A stretch of 64,000 nucleotides of DNA, taken from assembly GCF_009002475.1 (NCBI RefSeq), contig NZ_AP019860.1:6152501-6216500 (forward strand). Reading direction: 5' to 3'. Made by a program: the position numbers and the translations under genes. Origin of the DNA: Candidatus Uabimicrobium amorphum. GTDB lineage: Bacteria; Planctomycetota; Uabimicrobiia; Uabimicrobiales; Uabimicrobiaceae. Below, in pieces: positions 26,725 to 35,693 of this stretch (its first letter is position 1; each line of letters begins with the position of its first letter). The notes beneath the pieces are model-generated. The model was given only the letters and a program-made list of their open reading frames with translations. It had not been told where the DNA came from and did not search any database.

Positions 26725-29700
26725 TTACTCAGAGTACCAAAGGTAACGTTTTTTTACTTTCTCAAGAGACATATCTACATTTACTTTATATAAAAAACAA
26801 GTAATTTTTTCTGGTGACTCTTGTAATGTTTGTAAAAACCATCGAGCAAAATCTTGATGAGGACTTTTGTGAAACATTCTTGCTGTTGGCGTATGAAGAA
26901 GCCATTTCGGGATCGAGTGAATGGTGAATTGATGAGATGGCAAATTCCATAAACGAATGGTTTTGTCATTGGAAGCAGAAATCAAATATTGATCTTTTAT
27001 ATAGATTAGAGATTCAACACTATCTGTGTGTTCGCGGAGAACATATAGAGGTCTTTGTTTCTGAATATCCCAAACTCTGATGGTTTTATCCGCGGCTCCT
27101 GAGATGAGGTATTTTTCTTGTGAATCAAAGGTTAAGCTCTTTACTGAATTAGAATGACCTAAAAATGTGTGCATTTGCTGTTTGTTTTCGATATTCCATA
27201 GTTGAATATCGTCATCAGAGCCAGAGGCAAGTATTTTTTTCGTAGGAGATATCGCCAATGATCTCACGGTATATTTATGGGCGGCGGGAAAAGTGGCAAT
27301 TTTTTTTGGTTTTGGGATGTTACCAATGTTCCAAATCTCTATACTTCCGTCCAAAGACCCTAAAGCAATTAGCGGATAACTTATGCAGAAAGAAAAAACG
27401 TGCAAATCTGTTGACAAAACAGTACTTGTTCTTGTTGCTGGGAAGTGAATAGTTACTTTGGAATCTCCTGTTTGTTCGACAAGTGCTTTTGTATGTGAAA
27501 ATGATTCTGTGCTATTTTTTGCTGTGATTTTATGAATATGCATTTTGTTTTTAGAAATGTAGGCAACATGGTTACCTCTGTCGTCATAGCATATACTGTT
27601 GAGCGGTGTATTTTTGTCTATTTGGCGTAAGAAATTTTCTTGTGGTTGCCACTGGTATATCTGTTGATTCTCTAATCCACATATAAGTTTCTGTTTCGGG
27701 TGATAATCTAACGCTTTGATAGCGCTAGTAAATTTTTTTACTTTGGATTTATCAAAAAAAATGTTCCATTTGCGAATAGTCCCATCAAGTCCTGCCGATA
27801 TGAGATATTTGCCATTATGTGTAGACTTAATATCTAGAACGGCTAAATAATCATCTTTTAGTTTTGCGATTTGCCTATGTGTGTTTAAATCCCAAATACA
27901 TATGGTGTCATCATCTTGGGATACTGAAATAAGATGGTTGTTGTTAAACAGTAATGAACTCACAAAGTAGTCGTGTGCTTCCAATTCTACTATTTTTTCG
28001 CCATCGCGTAAGAGAATGATTGACCCGTTATTGAAACCGATCGCCATGGTTTTGCTACTTTCGTCATATGCCAGAGCATTTATGTTGTGATAGTCATTGA
28101 TGATGTGTTGTTGCTGACCATTTTTGAGATCCCACACATAAATGGTATTTTCATCAGCGGAAATTATTTTGTTTTCTAAGCAGACTAAATCTACGATTGG
28201 CGAAGAGTGCTTTTTGATATTTCGAACCAATTTGTGATTTTCCCAAATTTTAATTGTTCCGTTTTCTAGCGAGGCAACCAAATATTTTCCGCTAGGGTCA
28301 TACTTTACATGATTTGCAGACGGAGAAAAATGAAAACTATCTATAATTTCATGTGATTCTTTGCTCCATATGAAAATATTTCCGTCCCTAGAGCTAGAAG
28401 CAATGGTTTTCTTTTGCCGATTATAGGACACCGAATCTATGGCTTCTCTATGCCCTTTTAAAGTGGTGATTAAACTACCATCCTCAGAATTCCATAGCTT
28501 TAGAGTGCGGTCGATCCCCCCGGAGATAATCATTTTTTCTTGAGGGGCATGGTCAATAGAAAACACTGCTCCCGTATGAGTAGGAATTTTTCGTAACTCT
28601 CTTGCCGATTTTATCTCCCAAATGTGAATATTTTCAAAAGCACTAGAGATAATGTGGTTCTCATTTGGGCTATATGCGACAAAGTTTACACTACGAGAAT
28701 GTCCACGTAGTGTCTGTGGAGTGTTATTTTTTAAATTCCAAATCTTAATTGTTTGATCACTAGACCCCGAAACAATAAATTTTCCATCACTTCTAAATTT
28801 GACATTCATAATTCGAGAACTATGGCCATATAACGTTTGTTCACATTTGTCATTGCGCCAGATTTTAATCGTTTTGTCCGCAGAACCAGATGCTAATGTT
28901 TTGTTTTTTAAGTGGTAGTCTAAACTGGTAACACTTCTTTTATGACCATGGAGCGAATGAACTTTTTCAAAAAGTTTTGTGTCGTAAATGACTATTTGGC
29001 CATTTTGCAAGCCAAAAGCAATTTGCTGTTGATCGGCTAAAAAACAAGTAGAAAAAGTCCGTTGTTTTATCTCTAAGTTCCTTTGCTTTTCTGTGGCTAA
29101 ATCAATGACCACTGTTTTTTCTCCGCCAACGACAAGGTACTTATCGTCCGCACTGAATGCGAAACAGTGTATTTGAAAACCGATATTCACCAAAGTTTTT
29201 TCTTTTCCCGTTAGCGTATCCCATAATTTTACTTTTCCTTGCTCCGTTCCAGATGCTAAAACTCGTCCGTCATTACTAAAAGCTAACGCTCCGACAAAAA
29301 GCTCACTGTCAGACAAAATATGTACTTTTTTACCTGTAGTCACATCCCAAAGAATGACAGTTTGGTTTTCAGCTGCCGAAGCTAAGAATTTTCTACACTT
29401 ACTCTGGGCAACAGCATTTATCGCTTCTTGGTGACCAAAAGTAGGCGTTTTCCAAACAACTCTACTATGTAATCGTTTAAGCGATAAAAGTACTAAGTCG
29501 GAACACTTTTTTCGTATGGTCTGTAATTTTTTAAGATAGACCAATTTGCCCGATTGCACTTTGCGAATATGTTTTATCGCTTCTAAGGCAATAGCGCCAA
29601 ATTCCTCATAAAGTGTTTCAATTTCTTGCAAATCACAAATTTGCTTTTCGTTTTGCTGTTTACTTAAAATGCGCATAAGTTCATTATAACTTTTCTCCGC

Positions 29701-31641
29701 TTGTTTTAGCATCACTTCGGCGTCCTGCACAATTTTTTGACACATCTTATCGTAGCTAAGAATTTTAGAAATTCCTTGGGTGTTTAGCGTGTGATATGTG
29801 TCGTTTTTCAACGCCCAGAATAGTAATTGTTTTTCAACACCTGAAGGAAGGTCACCCAATAACTTATTTGTGATCTTTTTGATATCAGGAGGTAAAAAAT
29901 AATCTTCACTACTATTTTCCCATAAGGGCTTTTGATAAGTTTGTACATAATTTTTTAAACTGTCAACGGCATTATTGTTCGCATATATAGATAATAATTT
30001 TAAACTCAAAGAAGCAACATGAGCCATGTTTTCGGTTTCTTGATGTCTTTTTTGTACAAGTTTTCGAGTTTGTGAATGCAGAAAACGAGAGATGGGAGAA
30101 ACAAAATTACGAAATTCTTCGACATCCGCAACGACAAATTTTTGTGCAACATTGTGAACAAACTTTACTCCGGCAAATTGTACCTTGGCATCGGTCGCCG
30201 ATAGCAATCCAATGACATGTGTGAGTGCATTTTTTGTTAAGTGCAGTTGCTCTTTTGGTGTATGGCGAGGGTGTAAAATAAAGTTTTTTAAGGCTTCGCA
30301 TGTAGAAGCGCGAATTTCCTGGTAACTTTCTTCGTCGAGATACAATGGAGCTATCAATTTGGGGTTTAAGACTTTGGTTTTGGGGAAAAACATGAAGTCA
30401 CCATTTCCACTTAGGCATGTATATCTAGGAGTTTGTGAAGCTTCAAGGCGCTTATCATTTACGAGACTAGTGGTCATGTAATATCCAAGGTCTGAGGCCA
30501 GCTGAATTCCATCTTCTCTTCCGGTAAGTCCTTTGAGAGCTTGTATGAATACCGCAGAAAAAGGAGAGTGTTCGCCTGCTTTTGTAAGTTCCGCGTATTT
30601 AGTAGAAACTCCCAATTTATCAGCAACCACTTCGCTACCTGTTCCAGCCGTAATGACTTGAAAGGCTCTACGTGAAAATACCCGATCAATGTTTTCTCCT
30701 ATCCTAGGAGCTAGATATTTATCTTTGTAACCTTTTAACTCAGGTTTGAACTCTTCTTGTAAAATGGAACCACTAAAACAACTATCAAGAACCATCAAAA
30801 TATGACGCCCCTGACTATTCGAAAGTTTTTCCGCAACCTCTTTTAGCGGTAAATTACTTGAATGATCTTGACTATTGGCAGCGATTATCGCTCCTTTGGT
30901 TCCATGGCCAGCATAGAAAAATAGCAAAGCATCATTTTCACCAGTAAGACTACACATATGATCTAAATGCTGCTGAATAATAGATTTTTTGATATAGTTT
31001 GTTGCAACAATGATTTTCTCTGTTCCATATTTGGTCGTGTAGGTTTTTTGATTTACATTTTCTTTTTTGAGTACTAGTTCCTCTGTTGAATAAATGTTTT
31101 TTGGGATTTCATCACAAAGATAAACAACATTTTCAAATCCATAGCGCGACGATAAAATAGAAGCCACCGCTGCTGCATCGAAGTTAGGCGCACTTAGAGG
31201 CGTGTAATGCTGGTACTTGTTAATACCCACGACAAGGGCATGCCGTTTACCATACTTCAGTCTTTGCCGAAAATCTTGGCTTGAACCGAGAATGGTGATA
31301 CCACCTATATTGGTGTTTTGATGAGCGATTGATCTTGTCCGAGATAACGATGAACGAGAAAAAGGAAAGTTGGTTCGTGATCGAGAATTTTGTTCTATCA
31401 TACGAATCGCCTTCATTGCATAGAAAAATAGCATATGCTTATTCTCGTCTAGCGCCTCATCGGCAATTTTTTTTAAGAGCGGTATGGTATTTTTTGCCTC
31501 TGTTTCATTTTCCAATAACTTTTCTATGGCCTGCATTTTTTGTTGCTGCAATTGCTCGATGAGTTCGGAAGTGTTTTGTGAAAAAATAGAAGAAACAAGA
31601 CATAGGAAAAAAATATATCGCTTTAGGTGGTTGTTTGACAT
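26725..31641 (-). CDS. Exported caspase-WD40 protein (caspase 2)
   Basis: A 1638-aa protein with signal peptide LKRYIFFLCLVSSIFSQN. An N-terminal HEAT-like segment is followed by a caspase domain (about 130-430) with HALVVGINKYQ, FFYAGHG (His246) and VLDSCFSGS (Cys288). A conserved helical block begins VLNPKLIAPLYLDEESY. About 20 WD40 repeats (residues about 727-1590, for example GSSDQTIKIWNLKN) would form three propellers. The last residues (SPEKITCFLYKVN to KKRYLWYSE) resemble the mid-portion of caspase 1 after its first WD40 block, so this gene may have lost a longer C-terminus. Its 3' end abuts the 26320-26715 pseudogene. The start has only a weak GAGAT upstream. Confidence 0.88.
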   Translation of the reverse strand: MSNNHLKRYIFFLCLVSSIFSQNTSELIEQLQQQKMQAIEKLLENETEAKNTIPLLKKIADEALDENKHMLFFYAMKAIRMIEQNSRSRTNFPFSRSSLSRTRSIAHQNTNIGGITILGSSQDFRQRLKYGKRHALVVGINKYQHYTPLSAPNFDAAAVASILSSRYGFENVVYLCDEIPKNIYSTEELVLKKENVNQKTYTTKYGTEKIIVATNYIKKSIIQQHLDHMCSLTGENDALLFFYAGHGTKGAIIAANSQDHSSNLPLKEVAEKLSNSQGRHILMVLDSCFSGSILQEEFKPELKGYKDKYLAPRIGENIDRVFSRRAFQVITAGTGSEVVADKLGVSTKYAELTKAGEHSPFSAVFIQALKGLTGREDGIQLASDLGYYMTTSLVNDKRLEASQTPRYTCLSGNGDFMFFPKTKVLNPKLIAPLYLDEESYQEIRASTCEALKNFILHPRHTPKEQLHLTKNALTHVIGLLSATDAKVQFAGVKFVHNVAQKFVVADVEEFRNFVSPISRFLHSQTRKLVQKRHQETENMAHVASLSLKLLSIYANNNAVDSLKNYVQTYQKPLWENSSEDYFLPPDIKKITNKLLGDLPSGVEKQLLFWALKNDTYHTLNTQGISKILSYDKMCQKIVQDAEVMLKQAEKSYNELMRILSKQQNEKQICDLQEIETLYEEFGAIALEAIKHIRKVQSGKLVYLKKLQTIRKKCSDLVLLSLKRLHSRVVWKTPTFGHQEAINAVAQSKCRKFLASAAENQTVILWDVTTGKKVHILSDSELFVGALAFSNDGRVLASGTEQGKVKLWDTLTGKEKTLVNIGFQIHCFAFSADDKYLVVGGEKTVVIDLATEKQRNLEIKQRTFSTCFLADQQQIAFGLQNGQIVIYDTKLFEKVHSLHGHKRSVTSLDYHLKNKTLASGSADKTIKIWRNDKCEQTLYGHSSRIMNVKFRSDGKFIVSGSSDQTIKIWNLKNNTPQTLRGHSRSVNFVAYSPNENHIISSAFENIHIWEIKSARELRKIPTHTGAVFSIDHAPQEKMIISGGIDRTLKLWNSEDGSLITTLKGHREAIDSVSYNRQKKTIASSSRDGNIFIWSKESHEIIDSFHFSPSANHVKYDPSGKYLVASLENGTIKIWENHKLVRNIKKHSSPIVDLVCLENKIISADENTIYVWDLKNGQQQHIINDYHNINALAYDESSKTMAIGFNNGSIILLRDGEKIVELEAHDYFVSSLLFNNNHLISVSQDDDTICIWDLNTHRQIAKLKDDYLAVLDIKSTHNGKYLISAGLDGTIRKWNIFFDKSKVKKFTSAIKALDYHPKQKLICGLENQQIYQWQPQENFLRQIDKNTPLNSICYDDRGNHVAYISKNKMHIHKITAKNSTESFSHTKALVEQTGDSKVTIHFPATRTSTVLSTDLHVFSFCISYPLIALGSLDGSIEIWNIGNIPKPKKIATFPAAHKYTVRSLAISPTKKILASGSDDDIQLWNIENKQQMHTFLGHSNSVKSLTFDSQEKYLISGAADKTIRVWDIQKQRPLYVLREHTDSVESLIYIKDQYLISASNDKTIRLWNLPSHQFTIHSIPKWLLHTPTARMFHKSPHQDFARWFLQTLQESPEKITCFLYKVNVDMSLEKVKKRYLWYSE

Positions 31642-31718
31642 AAGTTTTATCTCACTATTTTTATTTTGCTATGCGAATTTCTTTCATAGTTCGGCCTACT
31701 ACATCGCTATCGTTAAGC

Positions 31719-31761
31719 AAAATGATTGAGATGCTTGCGAAAAATTTATCCCAATCATTTT
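31719..31761 (-). terminator. Terminator hairpin upstream of caspase 2
   Basis: AAAATGATTGAGAT (31719-31732) pairs with ATCCCAATCATTTT (31748-31761) with one mismatch. It lies 17 bases past the stop of the 31778-32698 gene, which separates that gene transcriptionally from caspase 2. Confidence 0.6.
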
Positions 31762-31777
31762 TATCGAAGATCTATAG

Positions 31778-32698
31778 TTACCGATGTATTATTCTAACAT
31801 TGCCACGAGTGACTTTTGTTTCAAAAAGCCCAGAAATTACATAATGATGAAGGCTAACATTTAACTTTTTTTGGTACGGAATTGACCATTTTACCGTTGC
31901 GGTCTTGGTATAAGGTCCTCGCGGTGGAGGAAATTCAACCAGAAGTTCTTTTTTTGCCGCGCCATCTACACTTAAAGACCAGTACTGTTGCAAATTTGTG
32001 CCATTTTTGTTCTCAAAGGAGTACTCCACCTCAAACTCTATTTCCCAATTAGATGGAGGTGTACCAGGTCTGTCTGAAAAGTCAAATGAAGCGTTGTAAA
32101 CTTCTTGTCTCTCTTTGTTGTTGATGGTCTTTTCGTGGGCATTTCCCGCAAAAAGTTTACTTGTTTCTTTGTAATTTTTATGTGGTAAAGTTCCAAATAT
32201 AGAGCAACGTAAGTCTAAATGTCTACCAAATTTGTTTTCCACCAAAAGGCAGTAATCACGACTACCGTCTGAGTCAGTGTACAAGTTTATCTTTCCGTTT
32301 GTCCCCTTGTTTTTTCCCAATCTGTCACTGTTTACCGTAAAGTGATTGCTATGAGAAATCAATGTTGTTTTGCCATTTCCGGAGCGAAGGCCAAAAGCGT
32401 ATATCGAGTTGGGATCCCCTGACCAATATATCATGAAGAAACCCTCTCCTAACATAATCGCCTGTTCTTCTCCATTTTGGATAGAATAACGTTTAAATGC
32501 TACCCCTTCTCTTGCAGATAAATCAGCAATTTGTTTTTGCTGATCTTTATTTTGCTTTTCCAGCTTTTTCACTTCTTTTTCCAGCATCTCGAGTCTTTCA
32601 AGGATACTTTTTTCTCCATCTGCAACAAGGGGAGTGGCTAAAAGTAGTGATAAGAAAATAGTAAGTTGCAACACTACTTGAAATGTATATTTGTTCAT
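31778..32698 (-). CDS. Exported coiled-coil protein of unknown function
   Basis: A 306-aa protein with AGGAG upstream and a signal peptide (VVLQLTIFLSLLLATPLVA). A short coiled coil (residues about 30-62, LERLEMLEKEVKKLEKQNKD) could mediate oligomerisation. The remainder is beta-rich, with DPNSIYAFGLRSGNGKTTLI and a C-terminal strand domain. The coiled coil followed by a beta domain suggests a trimeric fibre or surface protein. No family recognised. It stands alone between a terminator and the repeat block at 32730-33198. Confidence 0.75.
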   Translation of the reverse strand: MNKYTFQVVLQLTIFLSLLLATPLVADGEKSILERLEMLEKEVKKLEKQNKDQQKQIADLSAREGVAFKRYSIQNGEEQAIMLGEGFFMIYWSGDPNSIYAFGLRSGNGKTTLISHSNHFTVNSDRLGKNKGTNGKINLYTDSDGSRDYCLLVENKFGRHLDLRCSIFGTLPHKNYKETSKLFAGNAHEKTINNKERQEVYNASFDFSDRPGTPPSNWEIEFEVEYSFENKNGTNLQQYWSLSVDGAAKKELLVEFPPPRGPYTKTATVKWSIPYQKKLNVSLHHYVISGLFETKVTRGNVRIIHR

Positions 32699-32729
32699 GA
32701 GTATGAACTCCTAAGTAAATTTGTTTTTA

Positions 32730-33198
32730 TTAGGGGCTGTCATCAATTAGAAAATTTATTCCGTTCTCGTGTCATCACTGCGAAAGCACATACCTGTCAA
32801 GTTAAGATGTAAAATCTTTATCAATAAAGACTTACAAAGCCGTGTCATTCCTGGCTTGACCAGGAATCCACAACACAAAGTTAAATTGTATGCGCTTGGA
32901 TCCCTGATCAAGTCAGGGATGACACCGGTAAGGTAGTTTTTTAGTTTCAGAGAAAAAATGTAATTCTTTTATTTGTAGTACTTTATGTCTTAGCTTGACA
33001 GCCATGTGCGAAAGCAGGGATCCAAGTTAATAAATAGAAATATCAAAAATAAAAAGAAATATTTTTAGAAATAAGAATTCCTTATTTTTTAAAGCTTTTC
33101 TAATTTTATTTGTGGATCCCGCATCAAGTGCGGGATGACACCAGACGTATATTTTATCTCGTATTTGTACATTTTGTTAATTGATGACACTCCCTAAT
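32730..33198. mobile_element. MITE-like non-coding element with nested palindromes
   Basis: A 469-bp gene-free block is bounded by imperfect terminal inverted repeats. ATTAGGGGCTGTCATCAATT starts at 32730, and the right end read on the minus strand is ATTAGGGAGTGTCATCAATT (ending 33198). Inside are several related palindromes: TCATTCCTGGCTTGACCAGG (about 32848), GGATCCCTGATCAAGTCAGG (about 32899), and GGATCCCGCATCAAGTGCGG (about 33115). Two partial GCGAAAGCA copies are also present. The termini suggest a non-autonomous transposon with REP-type palindromes. No target duplication was clear. Confidence 0.55.
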
Positions 33199-33218
33199 TC
33201 AGAATAAATGTTTTGTCA

Positions 33219-35651
33219 CTAAAAAGGCGATTTGAGTTTCTTGGCAAAGCTTTTCGCTCTACTGGCAAATTTCTGAGCTGCCTTTGTGGCTTTTTCGAGA
33301 TTCTTTTTGATTTCTTCTTGCATTTTTTTTGCTAAAAATTCTCGTCCTACTTTTTCTAGTTGCTTTGTATCAAGTGAGATCGAAGGTGTAACTTTAAATT
33401 TGTTATCCTCATAACTGATTGCCCATCGTAAACGACAGGTAACTAGCACTGTGACTTCTCCTGTTGCGTCTATTTTGGCAAAAGGCCCCTTGCGCAGCAT
33501 TCCTTTCAAGTTTGCTGTGAAATTAGGCATTTGCTCTACCACGCCGTTCAAGACGTTTGAGGGAATGAGTTTGCATTTGTTTTGGATCTTGTTTTTGATA
33601 TCCGCCTGTAATTTTTTGCGAAATTCTTTACCTATTTGATATTCCGCATCGACAATAGCAAAGTAATCTCCGTTTGCAAGTAAGGCGAGTACGACGTTCA
33701 TATCGCCATCGCCAATTCCAAAATTAAAGTTAACTTTGCTCTTTCCAGTAAAACCTTTTTTACTAAAATGAAGTGTGGTTACGCTTTTGAGAGGTTCCTT
33801 GAGAATTTTAATTTTCGTTGCTTTGGCGGTGATGCTTGGGTCTTTACCGAATTTTATAATAAGTTCCAGATGATCAATCGCTACTAAGGAGGAATCTCCG
33901 ATTTCAATCATGGCTCCTGCGCGAAATTCAATGGGCGGCTCTACGATTCCCTTTATGCCACCAAAAACTCCGCGAAGAAATATCGGAAAAGGAGGAATGA
34001 GAGAAATTTTCATGGATGGGGGGAATTTACATCCGATTACAATTCCATCTAGTTTGCCGTCTTTGGTAAAAGATAGGTTTTCTAAGATTAAGCCACCGAC
34101 ATCCGATATTTCCACTCTTCCACGGACTTGGCGTACGAGAATGCCCAGTTTTCCATTGTTAATCTTGACCATAAAGTCAAAGTATAAATCTTCAATTTTA
34201 CAGCATGCCAAAGAAAGTTCTTTTATATGAGCAAGAGAAGTTCCTTCAATACCTTTTTCACTGATGGTTAAAGAGGTAAGTTCGGCATTAAAACCAACAC
34301 TTTCTACTTCAAAAAAAATACTACCAGTAACAATAATTTCTTTTTGGGAAAGTGTTAGGGAAAAAATTTGGATCGGAGCACCGCTGATTTCTATTTCGGA
34401 GAGGAATTCATTGAAGCTACTTTTACGTAAATCAAAAGACATGACAAGTCCTTGCTCAAAATCTTTTTTTATTCTATCACGTAAATCTATTAATGAACTT
34501 GTTGCCTGGTGTTTAGAAACGTCGGGTATTTTACCTTTTAAATCTTCTCTTAGCTCCTGTGGTATATCCTCCAAGGATGCTTCGCCAATCTCGCCGTAAG
34601 TTTTCGCCCTCTCTTGTATTCGTGTCTGGACTTGTTGAATACCTTCTTCTAGAGCTTTCATTCCTTCACCAAAATGAAATTTGAAGCTGTTTTTGAAGAT
34701 CGTCGCAACTTTTTTATTGTCTCTCGTATAGACATTAAGAGCACCAGAACCTTCGATGAGCATTTGCGTTAGATCTAGAGAGACAAGATCTTGTGCGGCA
34801 TCATTTGCCTCACACAAAAAGTAGACAGCGCTATTTTCACCAATGCTAAGTTTTACTTTTCCTTTGAAGGTGTAAACTAAACCATTTTCATCAACGGCTA
34901 TTTTTGTCGCCTCTACGCGTAAAGGTCGAATATCTTTGTTAAGCCTTTGTAAAAGATCCTCTTTTTTTGTTTGATTTTCGTCCGCCACAAAATTGACAGT
35001 ACGATTTAAAGTAACTACTGGTGGTGAAGACGGACGTTTACTTAAGGACGTTGGTGACAAGGTTGGCCTGAGAAGATTTTTTTCGAGATCTTCGATCTTG
35101 TCGTTGAGTTCATCGAGTCCTTTTGTCATGTCTTTCCACAAAGGCCCATGGAGAATATCGAATTTATCGCGATACACTTCTCTTAGTTCTTCTGATGCAC
35201 AAAATTTACTTTGGAAAAGCTTTTGCAAAGAGAATCGAACTTTTTGCGCATCTCTTTCCATGGCATCGCCCCATTTAGATTCATTGCTGTCGGGATCTTC
35301 ATCATAAGCCATCGCCAATGCTTCGAAGAACAGTTCTCCATGTAAAAGAATATACTTGTGACACTGTTCTGAAAATTGATGATAGCGATCAAAAACCTTA
35401 AATAATCTCTTTAGGTCTGTTGCACTTAGTTTGCGAAAGTCAATGTCTTCGATTTTTTTGGCAAATGAGTTCTCCACTGTGGCGATTTCACTTTGCAAAT
35501 TCGCAACCAAAGAAACGATATTGTCTTTGATTTCGTTGCGAACATCATCATCCCACCCGCCGGTTATTTCTTCTAGAAGAGCAGGTTGTGATCCAACAAA
35601 TATTGATGAAAATAGTAAGACGACAAAAAAGTATAAATTTGTTTTGTTCAT
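33219..35651 (-). CDS. Exported 810-aa protein of unknown function
   Basis: Signal peptide NLYFFVVLLFSSIFVGSQ and GTGAGGAAAAA before the ATG. Residues 25-200 are helical and acidic. Residues about 230-730 are mainly beta-strands with repeating amphipathic patterns (YTFKGKVKLSIGENSAVYFL, FTGKSKVNFNFGIGDGDMNV). The pattern is reminiscent of AsmA-like or lipid-transport repeats, but no motif proves this. The C-terminus is a Lys/Ala-rich helix. It starts 42 bases after the 1780-aa coiled-coil gene and is probably the last gene of that operon. Confidence 0.7.
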   Translation of the reverse strand: MNKTNLYFFVVLLFSSIFVGSQPALLEEITGGWDDDVRNEIKDNIVSLVANLQSEIATVENSFAKKIEDIDFRKLSATDLKRLFKVFDRYHQFSEQCHKYILLHGELFFEALAMAYDEDPDSNESKWGDAMERDAQKVRFSLQKLFQSKFCASEELREVYRDKFDILHGPLWKDMTKGLDELNDKIEDLEKNLLRPTLSPTSLSKRPSSPPVVTLNRTVNFVADENQTKKEDLLQRLNKDIRPLRVEATKIAVDENGLVYTFKGKVKLSIGENSAVYFLCEANDAAQDLVSLDLTQMLIEGSGALNVYTRDNKKVATIFKNSFKFHFGEGMKALEEGIQQVQTRIQERAKTYGEIGEASLEDIPQELREDLKGKIPDVSKHQATSSLIDLRDRIKKDFEQGLVMSFDLRKSSFNEFLSEIEISGAPIQIFSLTLSQKEIIVTGSIFFEVESVGFNAELTSLTISEKGIEGTSLAHIKELSLACCKIEDLYFDFMVKINNGKLGILVRQVRGRVEISDVGGLILENLSFTKDGKLDGIVIGCKFPPSMKISLIPPFPIFLRGVFGGIKGIVEPPIEFRAGAMIEIGDSSLVAIDHLELIIKFGKDPSITAKATKIKILKEPLKSVTTLHFSKKGFTGKSKVNFNFGIGDGDMNVVLALLANGDYFAIVDAEYQIGKEFRKKLQADIKNKIQNKCKLIPSNVLNGVVEQMPNFTANLKGMLRKGPFAKIDATGEVTVLVTCRLRWAISYEDNKFKVTPSISLDTKQLEKVGREFLAKKMQEEIKKNLEKATKAAQKFASRAKSFAKKLKSPF

Positions 35652-35693
35652 TTTTTCCTCACTAGATAGAGAAAAGTCAATATGAATATAGAA

